Numbered from the stretch's first letter, positions 28,648 to 40,019 are shown. The stretch is 64,000 nt of DNA from Pseudomonas viridiflava (GCF_900580865.1 NZ_UTBZ01000099.1:259302-323301), one strand, 5' to 3'. A program made the numbers and translations. Notes: a model not told the origin generated them from the sequence alone.

Positions 28648-30699
28648 ATGTCCGAACCACGCAAGATCCTCGTCACCAGCGCCCTGCCCTACGCCAACGG
28701 TTCGATTCACCTTGGCCATATGCTGGAATATATCCAGACCGATATGTGGGTGCGCTTCCAGAAGCATCGCGGCAATCAATGCATTTATGTCTGCGCCGAC
28801 GACGCCCACGGTTCGGCGATCATGCTGCGCGCGGAAAAGGAAGGCATCACCCCGGAACAACTGATCGCCAACGTGCAGGCTGAACACAGCGCCGACTTTG
28901 CCGAGTTCCTGGTTGATTTCGACAATTTCCACTCCACTCACGCCGAAGAAAACCGTGAGCTGTCGAGCCAGATCTACATCAAGCTGCGTGACGCCGGGCA
29001 CATCGCCCAGCGCTCGATCACCCAGTATTTCGACCCGGAAAAGAAAATGTTCCTGGCCGACCGCTTCATCAAGGGCACCTGCCCGAAATGCGGCACCGAA
29101 GACCAGTACGGCGACAATTGCGAAAAGTGCGGTGCAACCTACGCACCGACCGACCTGAAGGATCCGAAGTCGGCCATCTCTGGCGCCACCCCGGTGCTCA
29201 AGGATTCCCAGCACTTCTTCTTCAAGCTGCCAGACTTCCAGCAGATGCTGCAGACCTGGACCCGCAGCGGCACCCTGCAAGACGCCGTCGCCAACAAGAT
29301 CGCCGAATGGCTCGATGCCGGCCTGCAGCAGTGGGACATCTCCCGCGATGCGCCGTACTTCGGTTTCGAGATTCCGGGCGAGCCGGGCAAGTACTTTTAC
29401 GTTTGGCTGGACGCGCCGATCGGCTACATGGCCAGCTTCAAGAACCTTTGCGACCGCACGCCGGAACTGGATTTCGACGCGTTCTGGGCCAAGGATTCCA
29501 CCGCCGAGCTGTACCACTTCATCGGCAAGGACATCGTCAATTTCCACGCGCTGTTCTGGCCAGCGATGCTCGAAGGCGCGGGCTACCGCAAGCCGACCGG
29601 CATCAATGTGCACGGCTACCTGACCGTCAACGGCCAGAAGATGTCCAAGTCGCGCGGCACCTTCATCAAGGCGCGCACCTATCTGGATCACCTGTCGCCG
29701 GAATACCTGCGCTACTACTACGCAGCCAAACTGGGCCGTGGCGTCGATGACCTCGACCTGAACCTCGAAGACTTCGTGCAGAAGGTCAACTCCGACCTGG
29801 TCGGCAAAGTGGTCAACATCGCCAGCCGTTGCGCCGGTTTCATCCAGAAAGGTAACGGCGGCCTGCTGGTCGATACCAATGCTGCGCCGGAGCTGACCGA
29901 GGCTTTCCTCGCCGCAGCGCCAAGCATTGCCGATGCCTATGAAGCTCGCGACTTCGCCCGCGCCATGCGTGAAACCATGGCCCTGGCCGACCGCGCCAAC
30001 GCGTGGATCGCCGACAAGGCGCCGTGGTCGTTGAACAAGCAGGAAGGCAAGCAGGACGAAGTCCAGGCAATCTGCGCCACCGCCATCAACCTGTTCCGCC
30101 AACTGGTGATCTTCCTCAAGCCGGTGCTGCCGTTGCTGGCCGCCGATGCCGAAGCGTTCCTCAACGTCGCCCCGCTGACCTGGAACGACCACACCACCCT
30201 GCTGGCCAACCACCAGTTGAACGAATTCAAGCCGTTGATGACCCGCATCGACCCGGTGAAAGTACAAGCCATGTCCGACGCCTCGAAAGAAGACCTGACC
30301 GCCAGCCAGACCGACACCGGTGCAACCGCCCCTGCGGGCAATGGCGAACTGGCCAAGGATCCGCTGTCGCCGGAAATCGACTTCGATGCATTCGCCGCGA
30401 TCGACCTGCGCGTCGCGCTGATCGTCAAAGCCGAACACGTGGAGGGTGCCGACAAACTGCTGCGCCTGACACTGGATATCGGTGACGAGCAGCGCAACGT
30501 GTTCTCCGGGATCAAGAGCGCTTATCCGGATCCGTCCAAACTCGACGGTCGCCTGACGATGATGATCGCCAACCTCAAGCCACGGAAAATGAAGTTCGGT
30601 ATCTCCGAAGGCATGGTGATGGCAGCGGGCCCTGGCGGTGAAGAAATCTACCTGCTGAGCCCGGACAGCGGCGCCAAGCCTGGTCAGCGTATCAAGTAA
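28648..30699 (+). CDS. metG: Methionyl-tRNA synthetase
   Basis: 683 residues from the ATG at 28648. HLGH (class I HIGH motif) is near residue 24, a zinc finger CPKCG...CEKCG lies near 145-165, KMSKS precedes SRGTF (about 332), and a C-terminal EMAP/tRNA-binding domain starts about residue 580 after a polar linker. It charges tRNA-Met in the cytoplasm. Longer open frame upstream has no ribosome site. Confidence 0.98.
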   Translation: MSEPRKILVTSALPYANGSIHLGHMLEYIQTDMWVRFQKHRGNQCIYVCADDAHGSAIMLRAEKEGITPEQLIANVQAEHSADFAEFLVDFDNFHSTHAEENRELSSQIYIKLRDAGHIAQRSITQYFDPEKKMFLADRFIKGTCPKCGTEDQYGDNCEKCGATYAPTDLKDPKSAISGATPVLKDSQHFFFKLPDFQQMLQTWTRSGTLQDAVANKIAEWLDAGLQQWDISRDAPYFGFEIPGEPGKYFYVWLDAPIGYMASFKNLCDRTPELDFDAFWAKDSTAELYHFIGKDIVNFHALFWPAMLEGAGYRKPTGINVHGYLTVNGQKMSKSRGTFIKARTYLDHLSPEYLRYYYAAKLGRGVDDLDLNLEDFVQKVNSDLVGKVVNIASRCAGFIQKGNGGLLVDTNAAPELTEAFLAAAPSIADAYEARDFARAMRETMALADRANAWIADKAPWSLNKQEGKQDEVQAICATAINLFRQLVIFLKPVLPLLAADAEAFLNVAPLTWNDHTTLLANHQLNEFKPLMTRIDPVKVQAMSDASKEDLTASQTDTGATAPAGNGELAKDPLSPEIDFDAFAAIDLRVALIVKAEHVEGADKLLRLTLDIGDEQRNVFSGIKSAYPDPSKLDGRLTMMIANLKPRKMKFGISEGMVMAAGPGGEEIYLLSPDSGAKPGQRIK

Positions 30700-30716
30700 G
30701 CGACTGCAACAAATCG

Positions 30717-30754
30717 ATCCCACCGGCGTGCCCTGCATACCGGTGGGATTTTTC
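30717..30754 (+). terminator. Terminator of metG
   Basis: ATCCCACCGG ... CCGGTGGGAT followed by TTTTTC, 18 bases after the stop. Confidence 0.88.
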
Positions 30755-30831
30755 ATATCTGGCCCACCCCACGTGACTGCCGGATAATGCCTAACCTTAA
30801 AGAGATACCCGCCCGTTTCGCTGGCAGAACC

Positions 30832-31401
30832 ATGACCGAACTCGTGCTTACGCTTATCAGTGCTGCGCTGCTCAACAACTTCGTGTTGCACTGGCCGCTG
30901 GGCGTCGATCCGCTGTTGGCGGGCAGTCGTCGTCAGGTACATGCGTTGGGGCTGGCGACGTTGTGCCTGATGTTGCTCGTCGGTGTCGTCGGTTACGTGA
31001 TCTGGCACTGGTTGCTGATGCCGCTTCACCTTGAAGCCCTGCGCCTGTTCGTGTTTCTGCCATTGAGTGTGTTGCTGATCGCGCCGCTGCTGAAACTGCT
31101 GACGCGCTGGCTGCCTGATCTGCCCTTCGCCGGTCTATGGCCATTGTTGCTGGGCAATGCCGGTGTGCTCGGGCTGACGCTTATCAACGCGCAAAACGAT
31201 CAAGGTCTGCTGCAGGCGACAGCGCTGAGTCTCGGTGCCGGGCTGGGTTTCTGGTTAGTACTGAGCCTGTTCCAGGATTTGCGTGAACGTACGGCCGACA
31301 ACGATATTCCCCTGCCCTTTCGCGGCTTGCCGATCGATCTGATCAGCGCCGGATTGATCGCAGTGATTTTTCTCGGATTCAGTGGACTGATCAAAACATG
31401 A
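30832..31401 (+). CDS. rnfA: Rnf/Rsx complex membrane subunit A
   Basis: 189 residues from the ATG at 30832 (an earlier in-frame Met at 30787 is less likely). Six membrane segments; starts [23 protein letters not shown], with the family's LxNNFVL pattern. RnfA is one of the paired integral subunits of the Rnf (Rsx) electron-transport complex, which moves electrons between NADH and ferredoxin or, as Rsx, keeps SoxR reduced. It overlaps rnfB by 4 bases. Compared with typical RnfA the sequence is clearly diverged (for example W instead of the usual C/Q in HWPLG), so essential residues should be checked by alignment. Confidence 0.82.
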   Translation: MTELVLTLISAALLNNFVLHWPLGVDPLLAGSRRQVHALGLATLCLMLLVGVVGYVIWHWLLMPLHLEALRLFVFLPLSVLLIAPLLKLLTRWLPDLPFAGLWPLLLGNAGVLGLTLINAQNDQGLLQATALSLGAGLGFWLVLSLFQDLRERTADNDIPLPFRGLPIDLISAGLIAVIFLGFSGLIKT

Positions 31402-32606
31402 GTCTGATTCAACGCATCGATGCCCTTCTGCCGCAGACCCAATGCGGCAAGTGCGGCCATCCCGGATGCAAGCCATATGCACAAGGCATCGCCGAGGGCG
31501 AGCCGATCAACAAGTGCCCGCCGGGCGGTGCCGAAACCATTGCCGCGCTGGCTGAACTATTGAAAGTGCCGGTGCTGGAACTGGACATCAGTCGCGGTTC
31601 GGCGCCGCCGCAAGTGGCGTTCATCCGTGAGGCCGAATGCATTGGTTGCACCAAGTGCATCCAGGCGTGCCCGATCGACGCGATTGTCGGCGCGGCGAAA
31701 CTGATGCACACAGTGATCATTGACGAGTGCACCGGTTGCGACCTGTGTGTTGCGCCATGCCCGGTCGATTGCATCGAAATGCATCCATTGCCCCCGAGCA
31801 CGTTGCCGGTGGTGGGCGGTCTGGCCTTCAATCTTGAAGAACAGCGCGCACGCGCGGCCAAACGCGATCACGCGCGTGAACGTTTCGAGCGCCGAAACGA
31901 GCGCTTGCAACGCGAAGAGCAACAGAAGCAGGCGGAGCGTGAAGCGCGGGCGAAACGGGCGGCGCAACCTGAAGTGAGCGCCACCGATCCGGTGCAGGCA
32001 GCGCTGGAGCGGGTGCGCGCACAGAAAGCGGCGACCGCGGATGCGGCGCTGAAGAAAGCCAAGATCGATGTGGCCATGAGCCGTGCACAATTGCACAAAT
32101 CGCTGAAGGCTTTCGGCCATCCGCCGACGTTCGAGCAGCAGGCACAATTGATCGTGTTGCAGCAGCAATTCGAAGCAGCCGAACAGGCTCTGGCAGCCGT
32201 TGAAAGCAGCGCTGTGTCATCGCCCACAGTGCCTGCCCCAGCCAAAGACGCCGATCTGAAACGGGCGAAGATCCAGCTGGCCATGCGCCGCGCCGAATTG
32301 AAAAAAGCACAAACTGCCGAAGCGGCGCCCGAGCAGATCGCCGCGCTGAAGCAAGCACTAAGCGATGCCGAGCAAGCCCTGCACACCGCCGAAGCCACCA
32401 GCGAGAAGCCGTTGCCTGAGCTGGTGCGCGTCGAAAAGCGCCCGATCGACAGCCAGCTTCGCCAGTTGAAAACCGAACTGGCCTACGCCCGCGCCGACTT
32501 CAACAAACTCGAACGTCGCGCCGACACGCCCAGTGAAACCCTCGACAAGGCCCGCGCCCGCCTGCAAGACGCCGAGCGCCAGGTGCAAGATCATGTCGCC
32601 CCTTGA
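31398..32606 (+). CDS. rnfB: Rnf/Rsx subunit B, enlarged, without the N-terminal membrane anchor
   Basis: 402 residues; typical RnfB is about 180-200. The usual N-terminal transmembrane helix is missing: the protein opens directly with the [4Fe-4S] domain (CGKCGHPGC...CPPGG). Two ferredoxin clusters follow ([12 protein letters not shown] and [12 protein letters not shown]). From about residue 150 the rest is a charged Ala/Lys/Glu-rich helix with three imperfect repeats (for example [45 protein letters not shown]), very like the C-terminal tail of RnfC ([10 protein letters not shown]...). No rnfC gene follows. Likely a fusion or a relic. Confidence 0.8.
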   Translation: MSLIQRIDALLPQTQCGKCGHPGCKPYAQGIAEGEPINKCPPGGAETIAALAELLKVPVLELDISRGSAPPQVAFIREAECIGCTKCIQACPIDAIVGAAKLMHTVIIDECTGCDLCVAPCPVDCIEMHPLPPSTLPVVGGLAFNLEEQRARAAKRDHARERFERRNERLQREEQQKQAEREARAKRAAQPEVSATDPVQAALERVRAQKAATADAALKKAKIDVAMSRAQLHKSLKAFGHPPTFEQQAQLIVLQQQFEAAEQALAAVESSAVSSPTVPAPAKDADLKRAKIQLAMRRAELKKAQTAEAAPEQIAALKQALSDAEQALHTAEATSEKPLPELVRVEKRPIDSQLRQLKTELAYARADFNKLERRADTPSETLDKARARLQDAERQVQDHVAP

Positions 32607-33576
32607 GGCACCGGACGATCGCCTGCCACAGGCGATGAAACTGGTGCTGCTGGCCACGTTGCCGGGGCTGCTGGCGCTGTTCTGGTTTTACGGTTGGGGC
32701 GTGCTGATCAATCTGCTGTCGGCTATCGTCACCGCGCTAATGGTCGAGGCAGCTGTCCTCCGACTGCGTCGACAGCCATTGCAGCCAACGTTGAGCGACG
32801 GCAGTGCCCTGGTCAGCGCGACATTGCTGGCCGCCGCTCTGCCACCTTATTGCCCGTGGTGGCTGACGGTAACGGCCATTGCTTCGGGTTTGTTGTTTGG
32901 CAAGCACGTGTACGGCGGCGTTGGTAGAAATCCGTTCAATCCGGCGATGCTCGGGTTTGCCTTGGTCGTGGTGATGTTCCCGCAACCGATGACCCATTGG
33001 CCGGCCCATGGCCTGGATCTGACGGCGAGCCTTCAACAGGTATTCGGCGTGGGTCAGACTGCGGATGCCTGGGCGCAGGCCACTGTGCTGGACAGTCTGC
33101 GCATCAACAGAAGTCTGACCATGGACGAGTTGTTCGCCAGCCATCCGGCCTTCGGTCGCTTTGGCGGGCACGGCGTCGAATGGGTGAATCTGGCGTTTCT
33201 CGCTGGCGGGCTGTTTTTGCTGCAACGCCGGGTCTTTGGCTGGCACGCACCGCTGGGCATGCTTGCCAGCCTGTTTGTCGTCAGTCTGCTGTGCTGGAAT
33301 GGCTCAGGCTCGGACTCGCAGGGTTCACCGCTGTTTCATCTGCTTAGCGGTGCGACCATGCTGGGCGCGTTTTTCATCATTACCGAACCGGTTTCCGGCG
33401 CTAAAAGCGCACTTGCCCGCCTGCTGTTCGGCGTAGGTGTCGGGCTGCTGACCTATTTGATTCGCACTTGGGGTGGATATCCGGATGGCGTGGCGTTTGC
33501 GGTGCTGCTGATGAATCTTTGTGTGCCGGCGCTGGAGCGATTTGCCGCCGGCCGTCAGGTTGAGGTGAGGCCATGA
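32593..33576 (+). CDS. rnfD: Rnf/Rsx membrane subunit D (covalent flavin)
   Basis: 327 residues from the ATG at 32593, overlapping the rnfB end by 14 bases. Up to ten membrane segments. Family landmarks: [19 protein letters not shown] and the SGAT site ([12 protein letters not shown]), where FMN is linked to the Thr. In normal operons rnfC sits between B and D, and it is absent here. Confidence 0.88.
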   Translation: MSPLEAPDDRLPQAMKLVLLATLPGLLALFWFYGWGVLINLLSAIVTALMVEAAVLRLRRQPLQPTLSDGSALVSATLLAAALPPYCPWWLTVTAIASGLLFGKHVYGGVGRNPFNPAMLGFALVVVMFPQPMTHWPAHGLDLTASLQQVFGVGQTADAWAQATVLDSLRINRSLTMDELFASHPAFGRFGGHGVEWVNLAFLAGGLFLLQRRVFGWHAPLGMLASLFVVSLLCWNGSGSDSQGSPLFHLLSGATMLGAFFIITEPVSGAKSALARLLFGVGVGLLTYLIRTWGGYPDGVAFAVLLMNLCVPALERFAAGRQVEVRP

Positions 33577-34178
33577 ATCGTACGGCCAGCGTGCTTGTTG
33601 TGCTGCTGTTGGCGGTCATCAGCATCGGCGTGACGTACTTCGTACAGCGTATTAACGCACCGCAAATTGTCGCGCAGCAGCGCTTGATCGAAAGCCGCAA
33701 ACTGCTTGATCTGCTGCCACTCGAAACCTACGACAACCAACCGCTGGAACAGCCTCTGGCTTTGCCAGACAGCACCTTGAGTCACAGCAACTTGTCGGGC
33801 GGCTATCGCGCGACCCGAGGCGGCCAGACCGTAGCGATATTGCTGCGCAGTCAGACCCAGGGTTATGCGGGGGCCATCGAACTGCTGATCGCCATCGATG
33901 CCACCGGCAAATTACTGGCTGTGAAAACCCTCAAACAGAGCGAAACCCCGGCCCTAGGCGGGCATCTGGGTGACTGGCCGAATGCCTGGCTGCAAACGTT
34001 TACCGGCAAATCGGCCAATGGGCCAACCGATGCAGGCTGGGCGCTGAAAAAGGATCAGGGACAATTTGATCAAATAGCCGGTGCAACCATCACCTCGCGC
34101 GCGGCGATCAGCGCGATTCATGATGCCTTGCGCTACTTCGATGAACATCGGGCGGCATTGCTGGGGAGCGGAACATGA
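33573..34178 (+). CDS. rnfG: Rnf/Rsx subunit G (flavoprotein)
   Basis: 201 residues, ATGA overlap with rnfD. A single N-terminal membrane segment (about 5-24) is followed by a periplasmic FMN-binding domain with IAGATITSRA, the S/A-GAT-x-T flavin attachment motif. It receives electrons inside the complex. Confidence 0.87.
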   Translation: MNRTASVLVVLLLAVISIGVTYFVQRINAPQIVAQQRLIESRKLLDLLPLETYDNQPLEQPLALPDSTLSHSNLSGGYRATRGGQTVAILLRSQTQGYAGAIELLIAIDATGKLLAVKTLKQSETPALGGHLGDWPNAWLQTFTGKSANGPTDAGWALKKDQGQFDQIAGATITSRAAISAIHDALRYFDEHRAALLGSGT

Positions 34179-34756
34179 ACCGGTCGGCAGCCCTCTCGAA
34201 CACTTTGATGCTGACATTGCTGCTTGGCACCAGTGACTCCTTGGCCGGGGCACTGGTGGCATTATTGATGTTCGCCAGTGTCGTGGGTCTGTATGGCCTG
34301 TGCATGCCGGTTTTACGGTCTCGCCTCACTGGCACCAGCGCATTGCTGGCCAGCCTGCTGCTCGCCGCGACCTTCAGCAGTTGTGCAAACCTGTTGGCGC
34401 AACGCTGGTTTCTGCCCTGGCAGCAAACATTCGGCCTCTATGTCGGCCTGATCGCCTTGCAATGCGTGGTACTGGAACACAATGGCTTCTGGCGCCAATC
34501 GCGGGTTGAGCACTTGAAACGCTGCAGCATGTTCGGCGGATTGATGTTGCTGCTCGCCGGTCTGCGTGAACTCAGTGGTTACGGCAGTCTCGGTCGGGGG
34601 CTGTCCGAATACTGGCCAGGTCTTGTTGTATTTAGCGAAGGGCTGCACCTGATCACCTTGATCCCCGGTGCTTTTATTTTGTTGGCGCTGCTGCTGGCGG
34701 CGCGTCGGGCGTTGACTCGCCCGCACTCGATATCCAAGGAAACGCATCGCCCATGA
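34175..34756 (+). CDS. rnfE: Rnf/Rsx membrane subunit E
   Basis: 193 residues with six predicted membrane segments, homologous partner of RnfA (antiparallel pair). The order D-G-E is the normal one. Compared with RnfE of other bacteria the sequence is diverged (SCANLLAQRWFLPW, GLIALQCVVLEH). ATGA overlap with rnfG; next gene nth overlaps by 4 bases. Confidence 0.82.
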   Translation: MNRSAALSNTLMLTLLLGTSDSLAGALVALLMFASVVGLYGLCMPVLRSRLTGTSALLASLLLAATFSSCANLLAQRWFLPWQQTFGLYVGLIALQCVVLEHNGFWRQSRVEHLKRCSMFGGLMLLLAGLRELSGYGSLGRGLSEYWPGLVVFSEGLHLITLIPGAFILLALLLAARRALTRPHSISKETHRP

Positions 34757-35391
34757 ATGCTGCAAAACGTCTGGAGATTTTCCGCCGCCTGCACGAAGAC
34801 AATCCGGAGCCGAAGACTGAACTGGCCTACTCCTCGCCTTTCGAACTGCTGATCGCCGTGATTCTGTCAGCACAGTCGACTGACGTCGGCGTCAACAAGG
34901 CCACGGCGAAGTTGTTTCCGGTCGCCAATACGCCGGCTGCCATCCACGCTTTGGGTGTCGAAGGTCTATCCGAATACATCAAGACAATCGGCCTCTACAA
35001 CAGCAAGGCCAAGAACGTCATTGAGACCTGCCGCCTGCTGGTCGAGCGCCATGGCAGCGATGTCCCGCAAACCCGTGAGGAACTCGAAGCCTTGCCGGGA
35101 GTGGGCCGCAAGACCGCCAACGTCGTACTCAACACGGCTTTCCGCCAACTGACCATGGCGGTCGACACTCATATCTTCCGGGTCAGCAATCGCACCGGCA
35201 TTGCACCGGGCAAAAATGTGGTTGAAGTGGAAAAGAAGCTGATGAAGTTCGTACCCAAAGATTTCCTGCTCGACTCCCACCACTGGCTGATTCTTCACGG
35301 CCGTTACGTGTGTCTGGCCCGCAAGCCACGCTGCGGCAGTTGCCGCATCGAGGATTTGTGCGAGTACAAGGACAAAACTTCTGACGATTGA
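34753..35391 (+). CDS. nth: Endonuclease III
   Basis: 212 residues. The helix-hairpin-helix LPGVGRKTANVVLNTAF holds the catalytic Lys (GRKTAN) and VDTHIFRVSNR the Asp. The [4Fe-4S] cluster motif CLARKPRCGSCRIEDLC closes the protein. It excises oxidised pyrimidines in base-excision repair. Last large gene of the rnf operon, as in most gamma-proteobacteria. Confidence 0.97.
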   Translation: MNAAKRLEIFRRLHEDNPEPKTELAYSSPFELLIAVILSAQSTDVGVNKATAKLFPVANTPAAIHALGVEGLSEYIKTIGLYNSKAKNVIETCRLLVERHGSDVPQTREELEALPGVGRKTANVVLNTAFRQLTMAVDTHIFRVSNRTGIAPGKNVVEVEKKLMKFVPKDFLLDSHHWLILHGRYVCLARKPRCGSCRIEDLCEYKDKTSDD

Positions 35392-35498
35392 CCGGCTATT
35401 GGAATAATTGATGAGTCGATTGAAAAAATCTTTTTTACCCGCCGCAGGAATATCGATATAAGGAGCGCCAAAGGCAGTCTTAGCCGGGAGTTCACCTT

Positions 35499-35678
35499 AT
35501 GAGTACCGATGAAAAGCAATTGGACGTAGAGGACGAGTTTACTGCCGCTGACCTCGATGATGCAGAACCAGTGGTCGAAGTCGCCAAGACCAATCTCAGC
35601 AAGCGCCGTACAATCGATAACCTGCTTGAGGAGCGCCGACTGCAGAAGCAATTGGCGGAATACGATTTTGATGACTGA
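35499..35678 (+). CDS. PA3496-family small acidic protein
   Basis: 59 residues: ATG at 35499, TGA at 35676-35678, with CGGGAG upstream. The N-terminal half is acidic (VEDEFTAADLDDAEP); the C-terminal half is basic to mixed and ends KRRTIDNLLEERRLQKQLAEYDFDD. That last part is the signature I remember for PA3496, which follows nth in P. aeruginosa and is listed as a putative envelope-integrity protein. No membrane segment. A terminator follows at once. Confidence 0.85.
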   Translation: MSTDEKQLDVEDEFTAADLDDAEPVVEVAKTNLSKRRTIDNLLEERRLQKQLAEYDFDD

Positions 35679-35684
35679 CATTTG

Positions 35685-35709
35685 AAAGCCTCCCGAACCG
35701 GAGGCTTTT
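35685..35709 (+). terminator. Terminator after the PA3496-like gene
   Basis: AAAGCCTCC-CGAACC-GGAGGCTTT followed by T/C, 6 bases after the stop. Confidence 0.85.
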
Positions 35710-35767
35710 CACTTTCTGCGGCTAACTGAGTTCGATCGGCCCATGACCCTGTCAGCTATCGATAGAT

Positions 35768-36394
35768 TCACACCAGACCATTGCGCTGCGCCAACTCGAT
35801 CAGATCAACCAGAGAACGCGCATTGAGCTTCAACAACAAACGCGTCTTGTAAGTACTTACGGTTTTGTTGCTCAGAAACATGCCATCGGCGATTTCCTTG
35901 TTGGTCTTCCCCCGCGCCAACTGCTGCAACACCATCATTTCCCGACCGGACAGACGATCGACCATATCGGCTTCACTGGCATTGCCCAGACTGGTACGCA
36001 CTGTATGCAAAGCCTGGTTGGGAAAATAACTGTAGCCAGACAAGACGGCCTTTATAGCACTCAGCAACTCAGTCAGATCCTGCTGTTTACAGACATAACC
36101 GGCCGCACCCGACTGCATGCAGCGCATTGAAAAATGCCCGGGAGCCTGGGAAGTCAATACCAGCACTTTAACAGGCATGGCCGTTGAGGTCAGGCGCGCA
36201 ATAACTTCCAGACCATCAAGTTTCGGTATGCCAATATCCAGAATGACAATATCCGGCATTTGTTCTCGCGCAAGTTGTAACGCATCTACACCATTATCAG
36301 TTTCTGCGATGACTTCGTAGCCATGACGTTCCATCAGCATACGTACCGCAAGACGAATGACAGGGTGATCATCCACGATCAGCACTTTATTCAT
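35768..36394 (-). CDS. LuxR/FixJ-type response regulator (orphan)
   Basis: 208 residues from the ATG at 36394; the longer frame to 36511 has no family-like content. A receiver domain (MNKVLIVDDHPVIRL, Asp53 in DIVILDIGIP, VLVLTSQ) is joined to a LuxR HTH (LSGREMMVLQQLARGKTNKEIA, VSTYKTRLLLKLN). The pattern is that of the EvgA/BvgA/RocA1-like regulators found in Pseudomonas. No kinase gene is adjacent, so the partner is elsewhere. It is divergent from an unknown two-TM gene across a 507-base AT-rich gap. Confidence 0.85.
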   Translation of the reverse strand: MNKVLIVDDHPVIRLAVRMLMERHGYEVIAETDNGVDALQLAREQMPDIVILDIGIPKLDGLEVIARLTSTAMPVKVLVLTSQAPGHFSMRCMQSGAAGYVCKQQDLTELLSAIKAVLSGYSYFPNQALHTVRTSLGNASEADMVDRLSGREMMVLQQLARGKTNKEIADGMFLSNKTVSTYKTRLLLKLNARSLVDLIELAQRNGLV

Positions 36395-36901
36395 GGGCAA
36401 GTCCAGTTTCGCTGTTCGAATTTTTAGAACACGCACAATAGCCCAGTCACTTGCTCTATGGCATGCCGGGGTTATCATGCACTTGCATCGAGAGACGTCC
36501 CCTACAGGCATTGCGGATTAATCCTACAAAAAACCGCTTCCGCCCTAAAAATCTGACGTTATTCCCTCCTCCATCCAAGGCAATAGTTCTCCTCCAACTT
36601 GTTACAGACTACGACTAACGACACCGAGCTTGTGACTCGCCGCTGACCTGCAACGGGTTAATCGGCCTTGACACTGTTGAGGCTGCGTGCGGCAGACGAT
36701 ATTTACTAAAAACTGGAAACATAACGCAATAGCAAACACACGTTCTCGACAACAGCGAGCAGAATATAAACACTTGAAACAAGATATTTATACCTGACGC
36801 AATGCTTTTGCTATAAATATAATACCTGAAACGCAACTACCAATACTTCACCCCACACAAACTTATCAACTATGAGAAAGACCAGACAAAAGAGGACAAA
36901 C
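36395..36901. other. AT-rich intergenic stretch
   Basis: 507 bases with visibly lower GC than the surroundings, especially 36520-36900. It should contain the divergent promoters of the regulator and the two-TM gene. I see no convincing gene or RNA. Confidence 0.5.
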
Positions 36902-37618
36902 ATGCTGAAAATAAAAAACAAGATCACTAACCCAATGACAGTAATTGCCATATTTGCAGCCATCTCGGAAACATCAGCCGCGATTTCCCTGCCATTTCTC
37001 GACAACAAGGACAGGGAGATTTACGTGTGGTTTCTGATCAGCTTTCCATTCTATTTGCTATTTCTGTTTTTTATTACTTTAAACTTTAACTATCGCTCCC
37101 TCTACTCGCCATCTGACTTCGGTAAAGACAAGAACTTTCTAAAAGTAATCGACAACAATGATCGCGAGAACAAACGAAATACTTCGACTCAGGAGTCATC
37201 CGCGCAAGGTACATTTGGACTATCAAGTTGTATCGTGCCCAACGAGTCAGCCACGGTGGAATGCAAAGACTCGTGCACAGTGCACACCGCGCCCGACCCA
37301 CCTGCGGGCACCAACACCAGGTCGAGCCTGATTGTTCAGCACAACATCCAGTTGCCGGCGTGGATCAACAACCTGCACCTCATTGATGCGCGAGATGTCG
37401 ACGCGTCGAAAGAATTAGCCACGATTCTGGAAAACATCCGAAACCTCGACAGGAAAACTGTTCGTGTGGTGGTGTTTCTTTCCAATCACGTCTCGGACGT
37501 TTTGCTGACGAAAAATGCGCTGCAGCACATCAAGCAGGTTAAAAAAGGCTCAGGCAGAACGCTTTGTATTGTTTACAACCTGTGCTCACAAGCGGTGACT
37601 CTGCTGGGACGGGCATGA
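36902..37618 (+). CDS. Two-TM membrane protein with C-terminal alpha/beta domain, unknown
   Basis: 238 residues from the ATG at 36902 with AGAGGA upstream. Two membrane segments (about 13-35 MTVIAIFAAISETSAAIS and 43-65 YVWFLISFPFYLLFLFFITL) and the conserved-looking NFNYRSLYSPSDF after them. I recall similar 2TM-LYxPSDF modules in many uncharacterised bacterial proteins. A low-complexity linker (70-145, with Cys residues) leads to a C-terminal domain (about 150-238; LHLIDARDVDASKELATIL, VRVVVFLSNHVSDVLL) of mixed alpha/beta character, loosely STAS-like. Lower GC than neighbours in its first half suggests acquisition. Function unknown. Confidence 0.65.
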   Translation: MLKIKNKITNPMTVIAIFAAISETSAAISLPFLDNKDREIYVWFLISFPFYLLFLFFITLNFNYRSLYSPSDFGKDKNFLKVIDNNDRENKRNTSTQESSAQGTFGLSSCIVPNESATVECKDSCTVHTAPDPPAGTNTRSSLIVQHNIQLPAWINNLHLIDARDVDASKELATILENIRNLDRKTVRVVVFLSNHVSDVLLTKNALQHIKQVKKGSGRTLCIVYNLCSQAVTLLGRA

Positions 37619-37688
37619 AAGATGAGTCGTAGCCACGAGCGCGAAGACCAGGAACACGGCTCGATCAGAGATAGACAAAGAATTATGC

Positions 37689-37728
37689 AAAAAGGGCGAC
37701 CTTGTCTCGATGACAAGGCCGCCCTTTT
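37689..37728. terminator. Bidirectional terminator between the two-TM gene and argG
   Basis: AAAAGGGCG-A-CCTTGTC, TCGAT loop, GACAAGG-C-CGCCCTTTT: a long hairpin with A and T runs. Confidence 0.88.
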
Positions 37729-37751
37729 CATTGCGCGTCAGTCTGCAACGC

Positions 37752-38969
<1,218 letters not shown>

Positions 38970-39098
38970 GCCATCACTCCACGGGGTTCTACGGAAAGCC
39001 GAGGAGTCTACCGCCCAAACGCGATAATTTACAGAGGCGCGACAGCTTAAGACGACAAAGCGACAGAATCTGTCGAGAGCGCGACGATGACCGGCGGG

Positions 39099-40019
39099 TC
39101 AGGAAGTCGCTGCGGTGCTGGCTGGTGTGCTCGCTTGCGGTGCTGGAGCCGTGGTCGGTGCCACACGTGCAAGCTTCACTGCAACCCGACGGTTCTTCGC
39201 CCGGTTGGCCGCATTGGTGTTCGGAACCAATGGGTATTGTTCACCGTGGAAACGTACTGTGATCTGCGATTCGGCGATGCCATTGGCCTTGAAGAAGTCG
39301 ACCACTGCCAGCGCTCGGCGGCGCGACAGTTCACGGTTGGTCAGACGATTACCGCTGTTGTCGGAATGGCCATCGAGTTCGATGTGATTGACCGTCGGAT
39401 CGGCCTTCATGAATTCGAGCATCACTTGCAGCTTGGCCTTGGCGGCAGCGTCCAGGTCAACGCCCTCGCCCGGGAAGCCGATCTGCGATTGCTTGATCTG
39501 GTCGAAATTCTGCGGCAGCAACTTCGCTACACAGGTCTGATAGTCGTTAAACGCCTTGCTGAATTTCACCGGCAATAAACGCACTTCCGAGACACGCCCA
39601 TCGCCAGACGCGCGACGTACAACCGGGCTGCGCCCGTCCAGCAGACCGCTGATCAGGCCACCGGCCTGGGATTGCGAACTGCTGAACAGCACGTTGCCAC
39701 TGCCGAGCCGGACGTTGCCCAGATTGATGTCACCACGACCCGGCTGCCACGGTGCCGCCGCCGCCAGCAACGTCGCCGAACCACCGCCAAGCATGGCGTT
39801 GTAGGCATTCAGACGGAAGATCGCCTGTTCGCCGGCCTTGCGCACGAACTCACCCGAGCCGAAATCGGTGATCGGTTGGGTCAGACGACATTCGAACTTG
39901 TCGCCGGCGACCGTCCACTCAATGTTCTCCAGACGGGTCTGGTACGTGAGCGCCATCGCCGGAAGGCTGGCAAACACACTGAGCAAGGCTAAATAACGCT
40001 GGCGCACGGGAGGCTCCAT
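39099..40019 (-). CDS. motY: Sodium/proton-motor accessory protein MotY (OmpA-like)
   Basis: 306 residues from the ATG at 40019; a GTG five codons upstream is unlikely. A signal peptide (RYLALLSVFASLPAMA) precedes an N-terminal MotY-type domain and a C-terminal peptidoglycan-binding OmpA domain (IELDGHSDNSGNRLTNRELSRRRA). MotY forms the periplasmic T-ring that stabilises the flagellar stator. The C-terminus is a Pro/Ala/Thr tail. Located between argG and pyrC as in P. aeruginosa. Confidence 0.92.
   Translation of the reverse strand: MEPPVRQRYLALLSVFASLPAMALTYQTRLENIEWTVAGDKFECRLTQPITDFGSGEFVRKAGEQAIFRLNAYNAMLGGGSATLLAAAAPWQPGRGDINLGNVRLGSGNVLFSSSQSQAGGLISGLLDGRSPVVRRASGDGRVSEVRLLPVKFSKAFNDYQTCVAKLLPQNFDQIKQSQIGFPGEGVDLDAAAKAKLQVMLEFMKADPTVNHIELDGHSDNSGNRLTNRELSRRRALAVVDFFKANGIAESQITVRFHGEQYPLVPNTNAANRAKNRRVAVKLARVAPTTAPAPQASTPASTAATS

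Noticed and set aside
28558-31029. 823-residue open frame opposite metG and rnfA
   Set aside because: Covers two well-supported genes and has no recognisable domain; typical GC-rich shadow.
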